From NCBI GenBank assembly GCA_032622095.1, contig CP136069.1, positions 9,750,036 to 9,814,035 on the forward strand: DNA of 64,000 nucleotides, written 5' to 3'. The notes under the pieces were generated by a model. It saw only the letters and a program-made list of their open reading frames with translations. It did not search any database and had not been told where the DNA came from. Origin of the DNA: Siphonodentalium dalli (taxonomy: Eukaryota > Mollusca > Scaphopoda > Gadilida > Siphonodentaliidae). Below are positions 33,612 through 48,067 of the stretch, in pieces. The position numbers and the translations under genes are program-made. Within the stretch, counting starts at the first letter, position 1. Every line of letters starts with the position of its first letter.

Positions 33612-34894
33612 TTAGTTTACAGGATTTATTTTCGAGTAGTTCAGCAAACTGTTGACGTTACGGTGTCCGGAAATCTGAATGATTTGATGCGCTGGAACAC
33701 CTTTGTCGTTCAGCGTTTGCACAAGATGTTTGCGAACGCTGTATGGTGTCAAACGTTTATATGTTGTCAGATTTGCATCGTCGAGCATGTTCTTCATGCT
33801 GCCATATATATAGTTTATGCCCAACGCATTTCTTTTATACCATGGTTTCCCCTTACTCCACCCTTGGTGATTCAGAGCCAAGAAAAAAGGACTGTCAGGA
33901 TCTTTGGTTCCCCCGGTCTCTTATCAGCAAACAACTTATAAAGAGTGACAGGGTCCTTCATTGGATCAGCAATAGAGTAGGCCCTGGGCTTTGTTTTTCT
34001 AATGTCACGTGGATTCTCACCTGTTCTAGTTTTTGTTTGCCTCTCTTGGGAATAAACGATATATTCCTCACCATTGCCATCCTCGCGAAGTTCAACATCA
34101 CCCCATCTGAGTGAGTGTGTTTCAATGCCAGTCCTCATTCCAAAGTTCCACATTGAGTTCATTAGTGATTTCGGTGTAAATGGTCCGAGAACTTGAGCTT
34201 CATACAGCTTATCCAAATCTTCTGAAGAAATAGGGTCAGCTGCATTCACTTTGTTACCTTTTCCCATCGCCTTGAGCTGTTTTTGCTTACTTTTGAGTGT
34301 TTCTCTGCATTTAGCAAACTGGTGGTCATCGATTATTGAAATCGGATATGAATTCAAGCGTAAATGCCTATCCAGTGATGAGATAAACGCTCGCAGCGAG
34401 GTTGGCTCATATTCCGACCCATCTTTCTTTCTCACGGACAGCAGAAAATTGGAAATATATCCGCACAGTGTGTCAGGTGGTATGAACTCTGGCTGACGCT
34501 GTTCATTCATGGTGAGGAGAAACTCACAGAAAAGTCTCGTGTCGTAGTCAGTCTTCCCCTTGGTGTTTTTATTGCACTGCTCAGAATTAAATTGGTCAAT
34601 ATCATCATCAGAGAGGTTAAATCGACCACAGTTCCTACTAACAGAGGGCTCTGAACTAGTTTATGTGGTGCTGACTGTAGCAATGGCAGTAGCAGAAGTG
34701 CTTGGAGTTGGAATGTCACTGCAAAATGTCAATGGAGGGTGGATATCTACATGTAAATTGGCAGTACTACCAGTACCATTAGCATCTTGGACTTCAAATT
34801 CACTATTCCATTCTTCTAAATTTGCTAAAACTTTATCCCAAGTTACTTCTTCAAGTTCTTGATCTAATTGCAAATTATCAAATGTAGAGTCCAT
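33612..34894 (-). pseudogene. Crypton-type tyrosine recombinase (DUF3504-like), damaged
   Basis: The frame starts at ATG 34894. It reads an acidic N-terminus, 'RFNLSDDDIDQF', an SAM-like core-binding domain, then the recombinase domain: 'MRTGIETHSLRWGDV' (catalytic Arg), 'QTKTRTGENPRD', 'YSVRKHLVQ' (YxxR where HxxR is usual), 'QISGHRN', and 'LLNYSK' (candidate nucleophile Tyr). This layout matches Crypton-derived proteins such as KIAA1958 and the C-terminus of ZMYM2. Two lesions break it: an in-frame TAA at 34663-34661 and a one-base frameshift at the C5 run 33910-33914. It is intronless otherwise. It is most likely a decaying element copy, although sequencing error in the homopolymer is possible. 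Confidence 0.8.
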
Positions 34895-35558
34895 ATCTTC
34901 GTAAATTGTGAAAATTTTCTATTTGTTATGAAGCAGTCGGAGATTGTTTGCATGAATACCTAACGTACCTTCAAGTTAAATTTACTATTACTTATAGTAT
35001 TAATTAGCACAGAAGAACAATCCAGGGGGAAAAACTCTTTGGCTACCGTAAAAATCAATAATTAAAAAAAATAGTCCGGCTGTTATTGATACGCTTTGAA
35101 ACTTAATCGGCCGAATTGTGGTCCCTGGTCTAGACAGGGTTTCATGTAAACTATAGTCTAGACCAGGCCGAAACCACGGTGATCGCCATGTGTTACCCAG
35201 TTTCGAGGCGAGTAAGCTGGGATTATTGGTCAGCACTGGTCCGTATTCTCGTCTTTTTGAAACTCAGGTTTACGTAAACCAAGGTTTGCCTTCTTATTGT
35301 CATTCAAGCCTGTGTCGGTCTGTTCATAATTCGAACCATGTGGTAACGTACAAGTTCTGGTAACAGAAACATATGTATTTTTTGGAAGCATTTATCTTTA
35401 TGTTAACCAAATAGGAATTGTGTTTTATTGATATGCCGTGTAGAAGAAAGATTATAATTACATATGAACTGGACAAAATGTAATATAATCGATAATTGGA
35501 TGCGGGTGTCTTTCGTTCCGTGTTTCTGAAATGAATTGACGTCGGAGCTAGTTTTGAT
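34895..35558. other. No gene; one hairpin at 35124-35167
   Basis: The palindrome cctggtctaga … tctagaccagg (35124-35167) and a nearby acgtaaacc motif are the only structure seen. This could be the terminal region of the Crypton-like element. Confidence 0.4.
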
Positions 35559-36277
35559 AGTACTAATTCATAATTTGAGAATAAATTATTGCTGGACTGG
35601 ATATACAATATAACAGCAAAAACTCTCAAAATTATATTAAGTCAGAACGAAAAATTGTAGTTCAAAATAAGGAAATGTCCGATTAAATTTAATTAAATTA
35701 AATTAAATGGACGGGACCCCTGCTCTTGATTAATGATTTATTTGGTCCAGTTTCTTAAGTCTTGACATTTCAAATTGGTTTATTTGTCATAATTTATCTT
35801 TAAACATGGATTTGGAAAAATATTACATGGCAATGGAAATATCTGCTACTGCTATCGGGAGTGTGATACAACGCACCCATCTGGATTTTTTTCTGATACC
35901 CCCACCCCGCCCCGCACCCACCCACCCCCCCGTTGTGACCATTACATGTTCTGGTAAATCATTTTCAATAACTTCAATCACGGCGATAGTTATTTAGGTT
36001 CTTTCTAAATTTTCAACTTATTGCAAATTCCCAAGTCCGCGAAATTACATTGCACATGTCACCCTCTCACCTCAATGAATTGTTGAAAATTTCCAACAAG
36101 TACCTCACTATTTCCAGTTGTTGGTAATTCCCACCTGATATACCCTATAATAATGGTTCGAAATGTTTTCAAGAGCTGAATGTAATTTATGTGTAATATT
36201 TTGACGAAAAGTTGAACAATATATAGTTGGTTCTTGATCTGAACAAACAATATTTTACACTACACATTGATTGTAAA

Positions 36278-36620
36278 GGACGCCGGTGGTCCCGTCGGTA
36301 GAATGCTCGGGGCATTATGCCGCCATTTGCCATCTAGCGCTGACGAAACTGGTTCAAATGCCGACAAGCGCGGATTCGCGATCCACTCTAAGTGAGGATA
36401 ATCTGATTCGTGTATCTGGGCAAGTTTGTCGGCCCCTTTCCGGTGTCGCTATTTCTACACACAGCGGAGTGTTTCTCGGTGAAATTTACTCTCTGCGTAG
36501 ACTTTCCTCCTCCCGTAAAACTGACAACGTCGTGACATCCGCATAGGGGGTGAGAAATCCGCACCAACCCTGCCCCGTGATCCCTGTCGAACGGCGACGG
36601 CATACAGATACCGCTATACA
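36278..36620 (+). mobile_element. tRNA-derived SINE-like segment in each 3.1-kb unit
   Basis: An A-box-like 'tggtcccgtcgg' (36288-36299) and a B-box-like 'ggttcaaatgcc' (36351-36362) are spaced like a tRNA promoter, within a sequence starting ggacgccggtggtc. In copies 3 and 4 the B box reads ggttaaaatgcc. Equivalent segments start at 39408, 42538 and 45668. The 3' limit is estimated. Confidence 0.55.
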
Positions 36621-37138
36621 ACACGGATACAAGAAAACCATAGTCAGAAATGGTAACGCCACCAAGATCGTATTATTAGCCATAAATATAAATCATAATA
36701 TAAAATATATTGGTTACATGAATGGACCGCCTCAGAATTCCGTTAAGATAAGTAATTCTTCAAATTATTACAATGAACTACGGCTTATAAATTACTGCAG
36801 GTTTCTCATTCGCCACACCAGAATGCTTCTAAATGCGGATCAAAGCTAAGAGTGCGTGGCACAGCCATTGTTCATAGACATTTTACAGATAGCGAGAATG
36901 ATGCATGCTGGGAACGAAAGCATCCACAGCAAAGCCATGTGCTTACGGAGGCATGCGTTTATTATAGGGGATTTATGGTGGGCCTATAAAACTAATTATA
37001 ACTTTGTTATCTGTCATAGTTTATGCGTGAAATTTTAAACATATATACCTGGACATCTACCCCTTCCAGAATGTTGAAAAACATTTTCAGTTGCTCATCG
37101 TATTTTTATAGACGAAATAGTCCGAAATTCCAGAAAAT

Positions 37139-37842
37139 TGCGCTAACTGCTCAATGTTTTAATGTGTTACAAAACGTCTGATAAAAATAGTTCTATCGGG
37201 AATATTCACACCATTTTTTTTCAGAGAACATAGTGTAAATATAGTCCTATCGGGATATCGTAAAGGAGATTAATTAAACCCCTCAGACTGCCGAAACTGA
37301 CGACATTAAATTCGCTTTTTCGTGTCCCGCGGAAATGAAACTTGTCTGTCCATTGATGACGTTATTTATTTGACATAGTATTTTTTTCTTCTGTTGTATT
37401 TGAACACTTGTTGCACGCGCAGGCTGCACGATCATAATAACTTCAACCGATAAGCGCCGACTGATACCCGCGCAACAGTTTGTCTCAAATAAATTGTTAT
37501 CAAAACGCAGGTTTATGGCCGCGGACATAAGCCGATTAAGTGTAATGTAATTTATCCATGAACTTGACTGAAAAATTGTGATTCTATCACCATTAGCCAC
37601 GAAAATGGGACCTCTAAACAGGCAAGTTTGATTTTCGGCGGACACGAACAAGCGAATTTATTGTCGGCAGTTTCGGCAGTCTGAGGGTTAATTAATCCCG
37701 AATTAAACGGAACTACTTTACGATAGTCCGATAGGACTATGTTTACTCTATGCATGTTCTCTGAAAAAATAGTGTGAATATTCCCGATAGAACTCTTTTT
37801 ATCAGACGTTGTGTAACACCTTAAAACATTGAGCAGTTATAG
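37139..37842. mobile_element. Foldback with ~210-bp arms in each 3.1-kb unit
   Basis: Arms 37139-37350 and about 37611-37842 are inverted. Paired pieces include 'actgctcaatgtttta', 'cgtctgataaaaa', 'tctatcgggaatattcac' and 'agactgccgaaactg'. The central part is about 260 bp. Copies lie at +3130, +6260 and +9390. Confidence 0.85.
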
Positions 37843-40800
37843 CGCAAACCGAAATGTGTTGTCTTGCAAGATATCCCACCGCTTTAGCTAAATTTACCTT
37901 CCTACAATATCCATAAAGAGGATCATATATTATATACCCACGGTTTTAATTATAGAATATAAAATATATTGGTTTCGCGAATGACCAACTCAGAATTCCG
38001 TTAAAATAACAATAACAACCAACACCTATAACGAACCGTTTTACTGGACTTGGCCTACTGGTCGCGTAGTTCCGACTTTTAAATAAACGGAATTTCCAAC
38101 TCTATAAATAAAAGCCCCACAATGCATTCGCCCTGTCCACCACGCAATATCAAAATCTCAGCAGCTAGATACACCACAGGTGGCGTAATAAATGCTCTTT
38201 ATTATTTCCATATCAGGAATACAGTAACAAACAAGACAGCAGTAAAATAAATGGGGACAAAAAGTTAGTGTAATCATGTATGAAATTTCCAACTGTTAAA
38301 ATTCTTTATAACAGTTGTGACTCCCACCCCCTCAAAATACCTCCATCATTCGATCCCCGTCCCCATCATAATGGGGACAATAATTACTAGTTGGGATACC
38401 AGGCAATGGTAACCATGTATTTTAACCTTTATGTTGTAGTGTAATAATGTATGAAATTTCCAACTACATGTGCATTAACTTTTTTTTACAAAAGTTGTGA
38501 ATCATACACGCTCAAAATCTAACTTCCACCCCCACCCCACTACACTGTCCCTTCCACTTAAAAACATTCTGGAGATCAAGTTGGCCACAGGTGTTCAGTT
38601 ATTATACCCCACGTGTCTTGGACTGTTGCCAAATTCACAGTGCTCCATTAGAGGGCCTGCTTGGACTGTTGCCAAATTTCCAGTACTAATTCATAATTCA
38701 TAATTTGAGAATAAATTATTGCTGGACTGGATATACAATATAACAGCAAAAACTCTCAAAATTATATTAAGTCAGAACGAAAAATTGTAGTTCAAAATAA
38801 GGAAATGTCCGATTAAATTTAATTAAATTAAATTAAATGGACGGGACCCCTGCTCTTGATTAATGATTTATTTGGTCCAGTTTCTTAAGTCTTGACATTT
38901 CAAATTGGTTTATTTGTCATAATTTATCTTTAAACATGGATTTGGAAAAATATTACATGGCAATGGAAATATCTGCTACTGCTATCGGGAGTGTGATACA
39001 ACGCACCCATCTGGATTTTTTTCTGATACCCCCACCCCGCCCCGCACCCACCCACCCCCCCGTTGTGACCATTACATGTTCTGGTAAATCATTTTCAATA
39101 ACTTCAATCACGGCGATAGTTATTTAGGTTCTTTCTAAATTTTCAACTTATTGCAAATTCCCAAGTCCGCGAAATTACATTGCACATGTCACCCTCTCAC
39201 CTCAATGAATTGTTGAAAATTTCCAACAAGTACCTCACTATTTCCAGTTGTTGGTAATTCCCACCTGATATACCCTATAATAATGGTTCGAAATGTTTTC
39301 AAGAGCTGAATGTAATTTATGTGTAATATTTTGACGAAAAGTTGAACAATATATAGTTGGTTCTTGATCTGAACAAACAATATTTTACACTACACATTGA
39401 TTGTAAAGGACGCCGGTGGTCCCGTCGGTAGAATGCTCGGGGCATTATGCCGCCATTTGCCATCTAGCGCTGACGAAACTGGTTCAAATGCCGACAAGCG
39501 CGGATTCGCGATCCACTCTAAGTGAGGATAATCTGATTCGTGTATCTGGGCAAGTTTGTCGGCCCCTTTCCGGTGTCGCTATTTCTACACACAGCGGAGT
39601 GTTTCTCGGTGAAATTTACTCTCTGCGTAGACTTTCCTCCTCCCGTAAAACTGACAACGTCGTGACATCCGCATAGGGGGTGAGAAATCCGCACCAACCC
39701 TGCCCCGTGATCCCTGTCGAACGGCGACGGCATACAGATACCGCTATACAACACGGATACAAGAAAACCATAGTCAGAAATGGTAACGCCACCAAGATCG
39801 TATTATTAGTCATAAATATAAATCATAATATAAAATATATTGGTTACATGAATGGACCGCCTCAGAATTCCGTTAAGATAAGTAATTCTTCAAATTATTA
39901 CAATGAACTACGGCTTATAAATTACTGCAGGTTTCTCATTCGCCACACCAGAATGCTTCTAAATGCGGATCAAAGCTAAGAGTGCGTGGCACAGCCATTG
40001 TTCATAGACATTTTACAGATAGCGAGAATGATGCATGCTGGGAACGAAAGCATCCACAGCAAAGCCATGTGCTTACGGAGGCATGCGTTTATTATAGGGG
40101 ATTTATGGTGGGCCTATAAAACTAATTATAACTTTGTTATCTGTCATAGTTTATGCGTGAAATTTTAAACATATATACCTGGACATCTACCCCTTCCAGA
40201 ATGTTGAAAAACATTTTCAGTTGCTCATCGTATTTTTATAGACGAAATAGTCCGAAATTCCAGAAAATTGCGCTAACTGCTCAATGTTTTAATGTGTTAC
40301 AAAACGTCTGATAAAAATAGTTCTATCGGGAATATTCACACCATTTTTTTTCAGAGAACATAGTGTAAATATAGTCCTATCGGGATATCGTAAAGGAGAT
40401 TAATTAAACCCCTCAGACTGCCGAAACTGACGACATTAAATTCGCTTTTTCGTGTCCCGCGGAAATGAAACTTGTCTGTCCATTGATGACGTTATTTATT
40501 TGACATAGTATTTTTTTCTTCTGTTGTATTTGAACACTTGTTGCACGCGCAGGCTGCACGATCATAATAACTTCAACCGATAAGCGCCGACTGATACCCG
40601 CGCAACAGTTTGTCTCAAATAAATTGTTATCAAAACGCAGGTTTATGGCCGCGGACATAAGCCGATTAAGTGTAATGTAATTTATCCATGAACTTGACTG
40701 AAAAATTGTGATTCTATCACCATTAGCCACGAAAATGGGACCTCTAAACAGGCAAGTTTGATTTTCGGCGGACACGAACAAGCGAATTTATTGTCGGCAG

Positions 40801-43800
40801 TTTCGGCAGTCTGAGGGTTAATTAATCCCGAATTAAACGGAACTACTTTACGATAGTCCGATAGGACTATGTTTACTCTATGCATGTTCTCTGAAAAAAT
40901 AGTGTGAATATTCCCGATAGAACTCTTTTTATCAGACGTTGTGTAACACCTGAAAACATTGAGCAGTTATAGCGCAAACCGAAATGTGTTGTCTTGCAAG
41001 ATATCCCACCGCTTTAGCTAAATTTACCTTCCTACAATATCCATAAAGAGGATCATATATTATATACCCACGGTTTTAATTATAGAATATAAAATATATT
41101 GGTTTCGCGAATGACCAACTCAGAATTCCGTTAAAATAACAATAACAACCAGCACCTATAACGAACCGTTTTACTGGACTTGGCCTACTGGTCGCGTAGT
41201 TCCGACTTTTAAATAAACGGAATTTCCAACTCTATAAATAAAAGCCCCACAATGCATTCGCCCTGTCCACCACGCAATATCAAAATCTCAGCAGCTAGAT
41301 ACACCACAGGTGGCGTAATAAATGCTCTTTATTATTTCCATATCAGGAATACAGTAACAAACAAGACAGCAGTAAAATAAATGGGGACAAAAAGTTAGTG
41401 TAATCATGTATGAAATTTCCAACTGTTAAAATTCTTTATAACAGTTGTGACTCCCACCCCCTCAAAATACCTCCATCATTCGATCCCCGTCCCCATCATA
41501 ATGGGGACAATAATTACTAGTTGGGATACCAGGCAATGGTAACCATGTATTTTAACCTTTATGTTGTAGTGTAATAATGTATGAAATTTCCAACTACATG
41601 TGCATTAACTTTTTTTTACATAAGTTGTGAATCATACACACTCAAAATCTAACTTCCACCCCCACCCCACTACACTGTCCCTTCCACTTAAAAACATTCT
41701 GGAGATCAAGTTGGCCACAGGTGTTCAGTTATTATACCCCACGTGTCTTGGACTGTTGCCAAATTCACAGTGCTCCATTAGAGGGCCTGCTTGGACTGTT
41801 GCCAAATTTCCAGTACTAATTCATAATTCATAATTTGAGAATAAATTATTGCTGGACTGGATATACAATATAACAGCAAAAACTCTCAAAATTATATTAA
41901 GTCAGAACGAAAAATTGTAGTTCAAAATAAGGAAATGTCCGATTAAATTTAATTAAATTAAATTAAATGGACGGGACCCCTGCTCTTGATTAATGATTTA
42001 TTTGGTCCAGTTTCTTAAGTCTTGACATTTCAAATTGGTTTATTTGTCATAATTTATCTTTAAACATGGATTTGGAAAAATATTACATGGCAATGGAAAT
42101 ATCTGCTACTGCTATCGGGAGTGTGATACAACGCACCCATCTGGATTTTTTTCTGATACCCCCACCCCGCCCCGCACCCACCCACCCCCCCGTTGTGACC
42201 ATTACATGTTCTGGTAAATCATTTTCAATAACTTCAATCACGGCGATAGTTATTTAGGTTCTTTCTAAATTTTCAACTTATTGCAAATTCCCAAGTCCGC
42301 GAAATTACATTGCACATGTCACCCTCTCACCTCAATGAATTGTTGAAAATTTCCAACAAGTACCTCACTATTTCCAGTTGTTGGTAATTCCCACCTGATA
42401 TACCCTATAATAATGGTTCGAAATGTTTTCAAGAACTGAATGTAATTTATGTGTAATATTTTGACGAAAAGTTGAACAATATATAGTTGGTTCTTGATCT
42501 GAACAAACAATATTTTACACTACACATTGATTGTAAAGGACGCCGGTGGTCCCGTCGGTAGAATGCTCGGGGCATTATGCCGCCATTTGCCATCTAGCGC
42601 TGACGAAACTGGTTAAAATGCCGACAAGCGCGGATTCGCGATCCACTCTAAGTGAGGATAATCTGATTCGTGTATCTGGGCAAGTTTGTCGGCCCCTTTC
42701 CGGTGTCGCTATTTCTACACACAGCGGAGTGTTTCTCGGTGAAATTTACTCTCTGCGTAGACTTTCCTCCTCCCGTAAAACTGACAACGTCGTGACATCC
42801 GCATAGGGGGTGAGAAATCCGCACCAACCCTGCCCCGTGATCCCCGTCGAACGGCGACGGCATACAGATACCGCTATACAACACGGATACAAGAAAACCA
42901 TAGTCAGAAATGGTAACGCCACCAAGATCGTATTATTAGTCATAAATATAAATCATAATATAAAATATATTGGTTACATGAATGGACCGCCTCAGAATTC
43001 CGTTAAGATAAGTAATTCTTCAAATTATTACAATGAACTACGGCTTATAAATTACTGCAGGTTTCTCATTCGCCACACCAGAATGCTTCTAAATGCGGAT
43101 CAAAGCTAAGAGTGCGTGGCACAGCCATTGTTCATAGACATTTTACAGATAGCGAGAATGATGCATGCTGGGAACGAAAGCATCCACAGCAAAGCCATGT
43201 GCTTACGGAGGCATGCGTTTATTATAGGGGATTTATGGTGGGCCTATAAAACTAATTATAACTTTGTTATCTGTCATAGTTTATGCGTGAAATTTTAAAC
43301 ATATATACCTGGACATCTACCCCTTCCAGAATGTTGAAAAACATTTTCAGTTGCTCATCGTATTTTTATAGACGAAATAGTCCGAAATTCCAGAAAATTG
43401 CGCTAACTGCTCAATGTTTTAATGTGTTACAAAACGTCTGATAAAAATAGTTCTATCGGGAATATTCACACCATTTTTTTTCAGAGAACATAGTGTAAAT
43501 ATAGTCCTATCGGGATATCGTAAAGGAGATTAATTAAACCCCTCAGACTGCCGAAACTGACGACATTAAATTCGCTTTTTCGTGTCCCGCGGAAATGAAA
43601 CTTGTCTGTCCATTGATGACGTTATTTATTTGACATAGTATTTTTTTCTTCTGTTGTATTTGAACACTTGTTGCACGCGCAGGCTGCACGATCATAATAA
43701 CTTCAACCGATAAGCGCCGACTGATACCCGCGCAACAGTTTGTCTCAAATAAATTGTTATCAAAACGCAGGTTTATGGCCGCGGACATAAGCCGATTAAG

Positions 43801-46800
43801 TGTAATGTAATTTATCCATGAACTTGACTGAAAAATTGTGATTCTATCACCATTAGCCACGAAAATGGGACCTCTAAACAGGCAAGTTTGATTTTCGGCG
43901 GACACGAACAAGCGAATTTATTGTCGGCAGTTTCGGCAGTCTGAGGGTTAATTAATCCCGAATTAAACGGAACTACTTTACGATAGTCCGATAGGACTAT
44001 GTTTACTCTATGCATGTTCTCTGAAAAAATAGTGTGAATATTCCCGATAGAACTCTTTTTATCAGACGTTGTGTAACACCTGAAAACATTGAGCAGTTAT
44101 AGCGCAAACCGAAATGTGTTGTCTTGCAAGATATCCCACCGCTTTAGCTAAATTTACCTTCCTACAATATCCATAAAGAGGATCATATATTATATACCCA
44201 CGGTTTTAATTATAGAATATAAAATATATTGGTTTCGCGAATGACCAACTCAGAATTCCGTTAAAATAACAATAACAACCAGCACCTATAACGAACCGTT
44301 TTACTGGACTTGGCCTACTGGTCGCGTAGTTCCGACTTTTAAATAAACGGAATTTCCAACTCTATAAATAAAAGCCCCACAATGCATTCGCCCTGTCCAC
44401 CACGCAATATCAAAATCTCAGCAGCTAGATACACCACAGGTGGCGTAATAAATGCTCTTTATTATTTCCATATCAGGAATACAGTAACAAACAAGACAGC
44501 AGTAAAATAAATGGGGACAAAAAGTTAGTGTAATCATGTATGAAATTTCCAACTGTTAAAATTCTTTATAACAGTTGTGACTCCCACCCCCTCAAAATAC
44601 CTCCATCATTCGATCCCCGTCCCCATCATAATGGGGACAATAATTACTAGTTGGGATACCAGGCAATGGTAACCATGTATTTTAACCTTTATGTTGTAGT
44701 GTAATAATGTATGAAATTTCCAACTACATGTGCATTAACTTTTTTTTACATAAGTTGTGAATCATACACACTCAAAATCTAACTTCCACCCCCACCCCAC
44801 TACACTGTCCCTTCCACTTAAAAACATTCTGGAGATCAAGTTGGCCACAGGTGTTCAGTTATTATACCCCACGTGTCTTGGACTGTTGCCAAATTCACAG
44901 TGCTCCATTAGAGGGCCTGCTTGGACTGTTGCCAAATTTCCAGTACTAATTCATAATTCATAATTTGAGAATAAATTATTGCTGGACTGGATATACAATA
45001 TAACAGCAAAAACTCTCAAAATTATATTAAGTCAGAACGAAAAATTGTAGTTCAAAATAAGGAAATGTCCGATTAAATTTAATTAAATTAAATTAAATGG
45101 ACGGGACCCCTGCTCTTGATTAATGATTTATTTGGTCCAGTTTCTTAAGTCTTGACATTTCAAATTGGTTTATTTGTCATAATTTATCTTTAAACATGGA
45201 TTTGGAAAAATATTACATGGCAATGGAAATATCTGCTACTGCTATCGGGAGTGTGATACAACGCACCCATCTGGATTTTTTTCTGATACCCCCACCCCGC
45301 CCCGCACCCACCCACCCCCCCGTTGTGACCATTACATGTTCTGGTAAATCATTTTCAATAACTTCAATCACGGCGATAGTTATTTAGGTTCTTTCTAAAT
45401 TTTCAACTTATTGCAAATTCCCAAGTCCGCGAAATTACATTGCACATGTCACCCTCTCACCTCAATGAATTGTTGAAAATTTCCAACAAGTACCTCACTA
45501 TTTCCAGTTGTTGGTAATTCCCACCTGATATACCCTATAATAATGGTTCGAAATGTTTTCAAGAACTGAATGTAATTTATGTGTAATATTTTGACGAAAA
45601 GTTGAACAATATATAGTTGGTTCTTGATCTGAACAAACAATATTTTACACTACACATTGATTGTAAAGGACGCCGGTGGTCCCGTCGGTAGAATGCTCGG
45701 GGCATTATGCCGCCATTTGCCATCTAGCGCTGACGAAACTGGTTAAAATGCCGACAAGCGCGGATTCGCGATCCACTCTAAGTGAGGATAATCTGATTCG
45801 TGTATCTGGGCAAGTTTGTCGGCCCCTTTCCGGTGTCGCTATTTCTACACACAGCGGAGTGTTTCTCGGTGAAATTTACTCTCTGCGTAGACTTTCCTCC
45901 TCCCGTAAAACTGACAACGTCGTGACATCCGCATAGGGGGTGAGAAATCCGCACCAACCCTGCCCCGTGATCCCTGTCGAACGGCGACGGCATACAGATA
46001 CCGCTATACAACACGGATACAAGAAAACCATAGTCAGAAATGGTAACGCCACCAAGATCGTATTATTAGTCATAAATATAAATCATAATATAAAATATAT
46101 TGGTTACATGAATGGACCGCCTCAGAATTCCGTTAAGATAAGTAATTCTTCAAATTATTACAATGAACTACGGCTTATAAATTACTGCAGGTTTCTCATT
46201 CGCCACACCAGAATGCTTCTAAATGCGGATCAAAGCTAAGAGTGCGTGGCACAGCCATTGTTCATAGACATTTTACAGATAGCGAGAATGATGCATGCTG
46301 GGAACGAAAGCATCCACAGCAAAGCCATGTGCTTACGGAGGCATGCGTTTATTATAGGGGATTTATGGTGGGCCTATAAAACTAATTATAACTTTGTTAT
46401 CTGTCATAGTTTATGCGTGAAATTTTAAACATATATACCTGGACATCTACCCCTTCCAGAATGTTGAAAAACATTTTCAGTTGCTCATCGTATTTTTATA
46501 GACGAAATAGTCCGAAATTCCAGAAAATTGCGCTAACTGCTCAATGTTTTAATGTGTTACAAAACGTCTGATAAAAATAGTTCTATCGGGAATATTCACA
46601 CCATTTTTTTTCAGAGAACATAGTGTAAATATAGTCCTATCGGGATATCGTAAAGGAGATTAATTAAACCCCTCAGACTGCCGAAACTGACGACATTAAA
46701 TTCGCTTTTTCGTGTCCCGCGGAAATGAAACTTGTCTGTCCATTGATGACGTTATTTATTTGACATAGTATTTTTTTCTTCTGTTGTATTTGAACACTTG

Positions 46801-48067
46801 TTGCACGCGCAGGCTGCACGATCATAATAACTTCAACCGATAAGCGCCGACTGATACCCGCGCAACAGTTTGTCTCAAATAAATTGTTATCAAAACGCAG
46901 GTTTATGGCCGCGGACATAAGCCGATTAAGTGTAATGTAATTTATCCATGAACTTGACTGAAAAATTGTGATTCTATCACCATTAGCCACGAAAATGGGA
47001 CCTCTAAACAGGCAAGTTTGATTTTCGGCGGACACGAACAAGCGAATTTATTGTCGGCAGTTTCGGCAGTCTGAGGGTTAATTAATCCCGAATTAAACGG
47101 AACTACTTTACGATAGTCCGATAGGACTATGTTTACTCTATGCATGTTCTCTGAAAAAATAGTGTGAATATTCCCGATAGAACTCTTTTTATCAGACGTT
47201 GTGTAACACCTTAAAACATTGAGCAGTTATAGCGCAAACCGAAATGTGTTGTCTTGCAAGATATCCCACCGCTTTAGCTAAATTTACCTTCCTACAATAT
47301 CCATAAAGAGGATCATATATTATATACCCACGGTTTTAATTATAGAATATAAAATATATTGGTTTCGCGAATGACCAACTCAGAATTCCGTTAAAATAAC
47401 AATAACAACCAGCACCTATAACGAACCGTTTTACTGGACTTGGCCTACTGGTCGCGTAGTTCCGAGTTTTAAATAAACGGAATTTCCAACTCTATAAATA
47501 AAAGCCCCACAATGCATTCGCCCTGTCCACCACGCAATATCAAAATCTCAGCAGCTAGATACACCACAGGTGGCGTAATAAATGCTCTTTATTATTTCCA
47601 TATCAGGAATACAGTAACAAACAAGACAGCAGTAAAATAAATGGGGACAAAAAGTTAGTGTAATCATGTATGAAATTTCCAACTGTTAAAATTCTTTATA
47701 ACAGTTGTGACTCCCACCCCCTCAAAATACCTCCATCATTCGATCCCCGTCCCCATCATAATGGGGACAATAATTACTAGTTGGGATACCAGGCAATGGT
47801 AACCATGTATTTTAACCTTTATGTTGTAGTGTAATAATGTATGAAATTTCCAACTACATGTGCATTAACTTTTTTTTACAAAAGTTGTGAATCATACACA
47901 CTCAAAATCTAACTTCCACCCCCACCCCACTACACTGTCCCTTCCACTTAAAAACATTCTGGAGATATAGTTGGCCACAGGTGTTCAGTTATTATACCCC
48001 ACGTGTCTTGGACTGTTGCCAAATTCACAGTGCTCCATTAGAGGGCCTGCTTGGACTGTTGCCAAAT

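Larger units (their letters stand above)
35559..48067. repeat. Four tandem copies of a 3,130-bp unit
   Basis: Identical landmarks recur every 3,130 bp: 35806, 38936, 42066, 45196. The units are about 35559-38690, 38691-41820, 41821-44950 and 44951-48067. By eye only a handful of substitutions separate copies. Copies 3 and 4 share two changes absent from 1 and 2 (aagaactg, ggttaaaatg). Copies 1 and 4 share two bases near the unit's right half. The array's left edge lacks a 'tcataatt' duplication found at the three internal junctions. Open frames in the unit (up to 122 codons) show no domain or codon signature. Confidence 0.97.

Noticed and set aside
35806-47145. Repeated 60-122-codon frames in each 3.1-kb unit
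   Set aside because: They recur only because the unit is duplicated. No domain, no splice structure, and they overlap the SINE and foldback.
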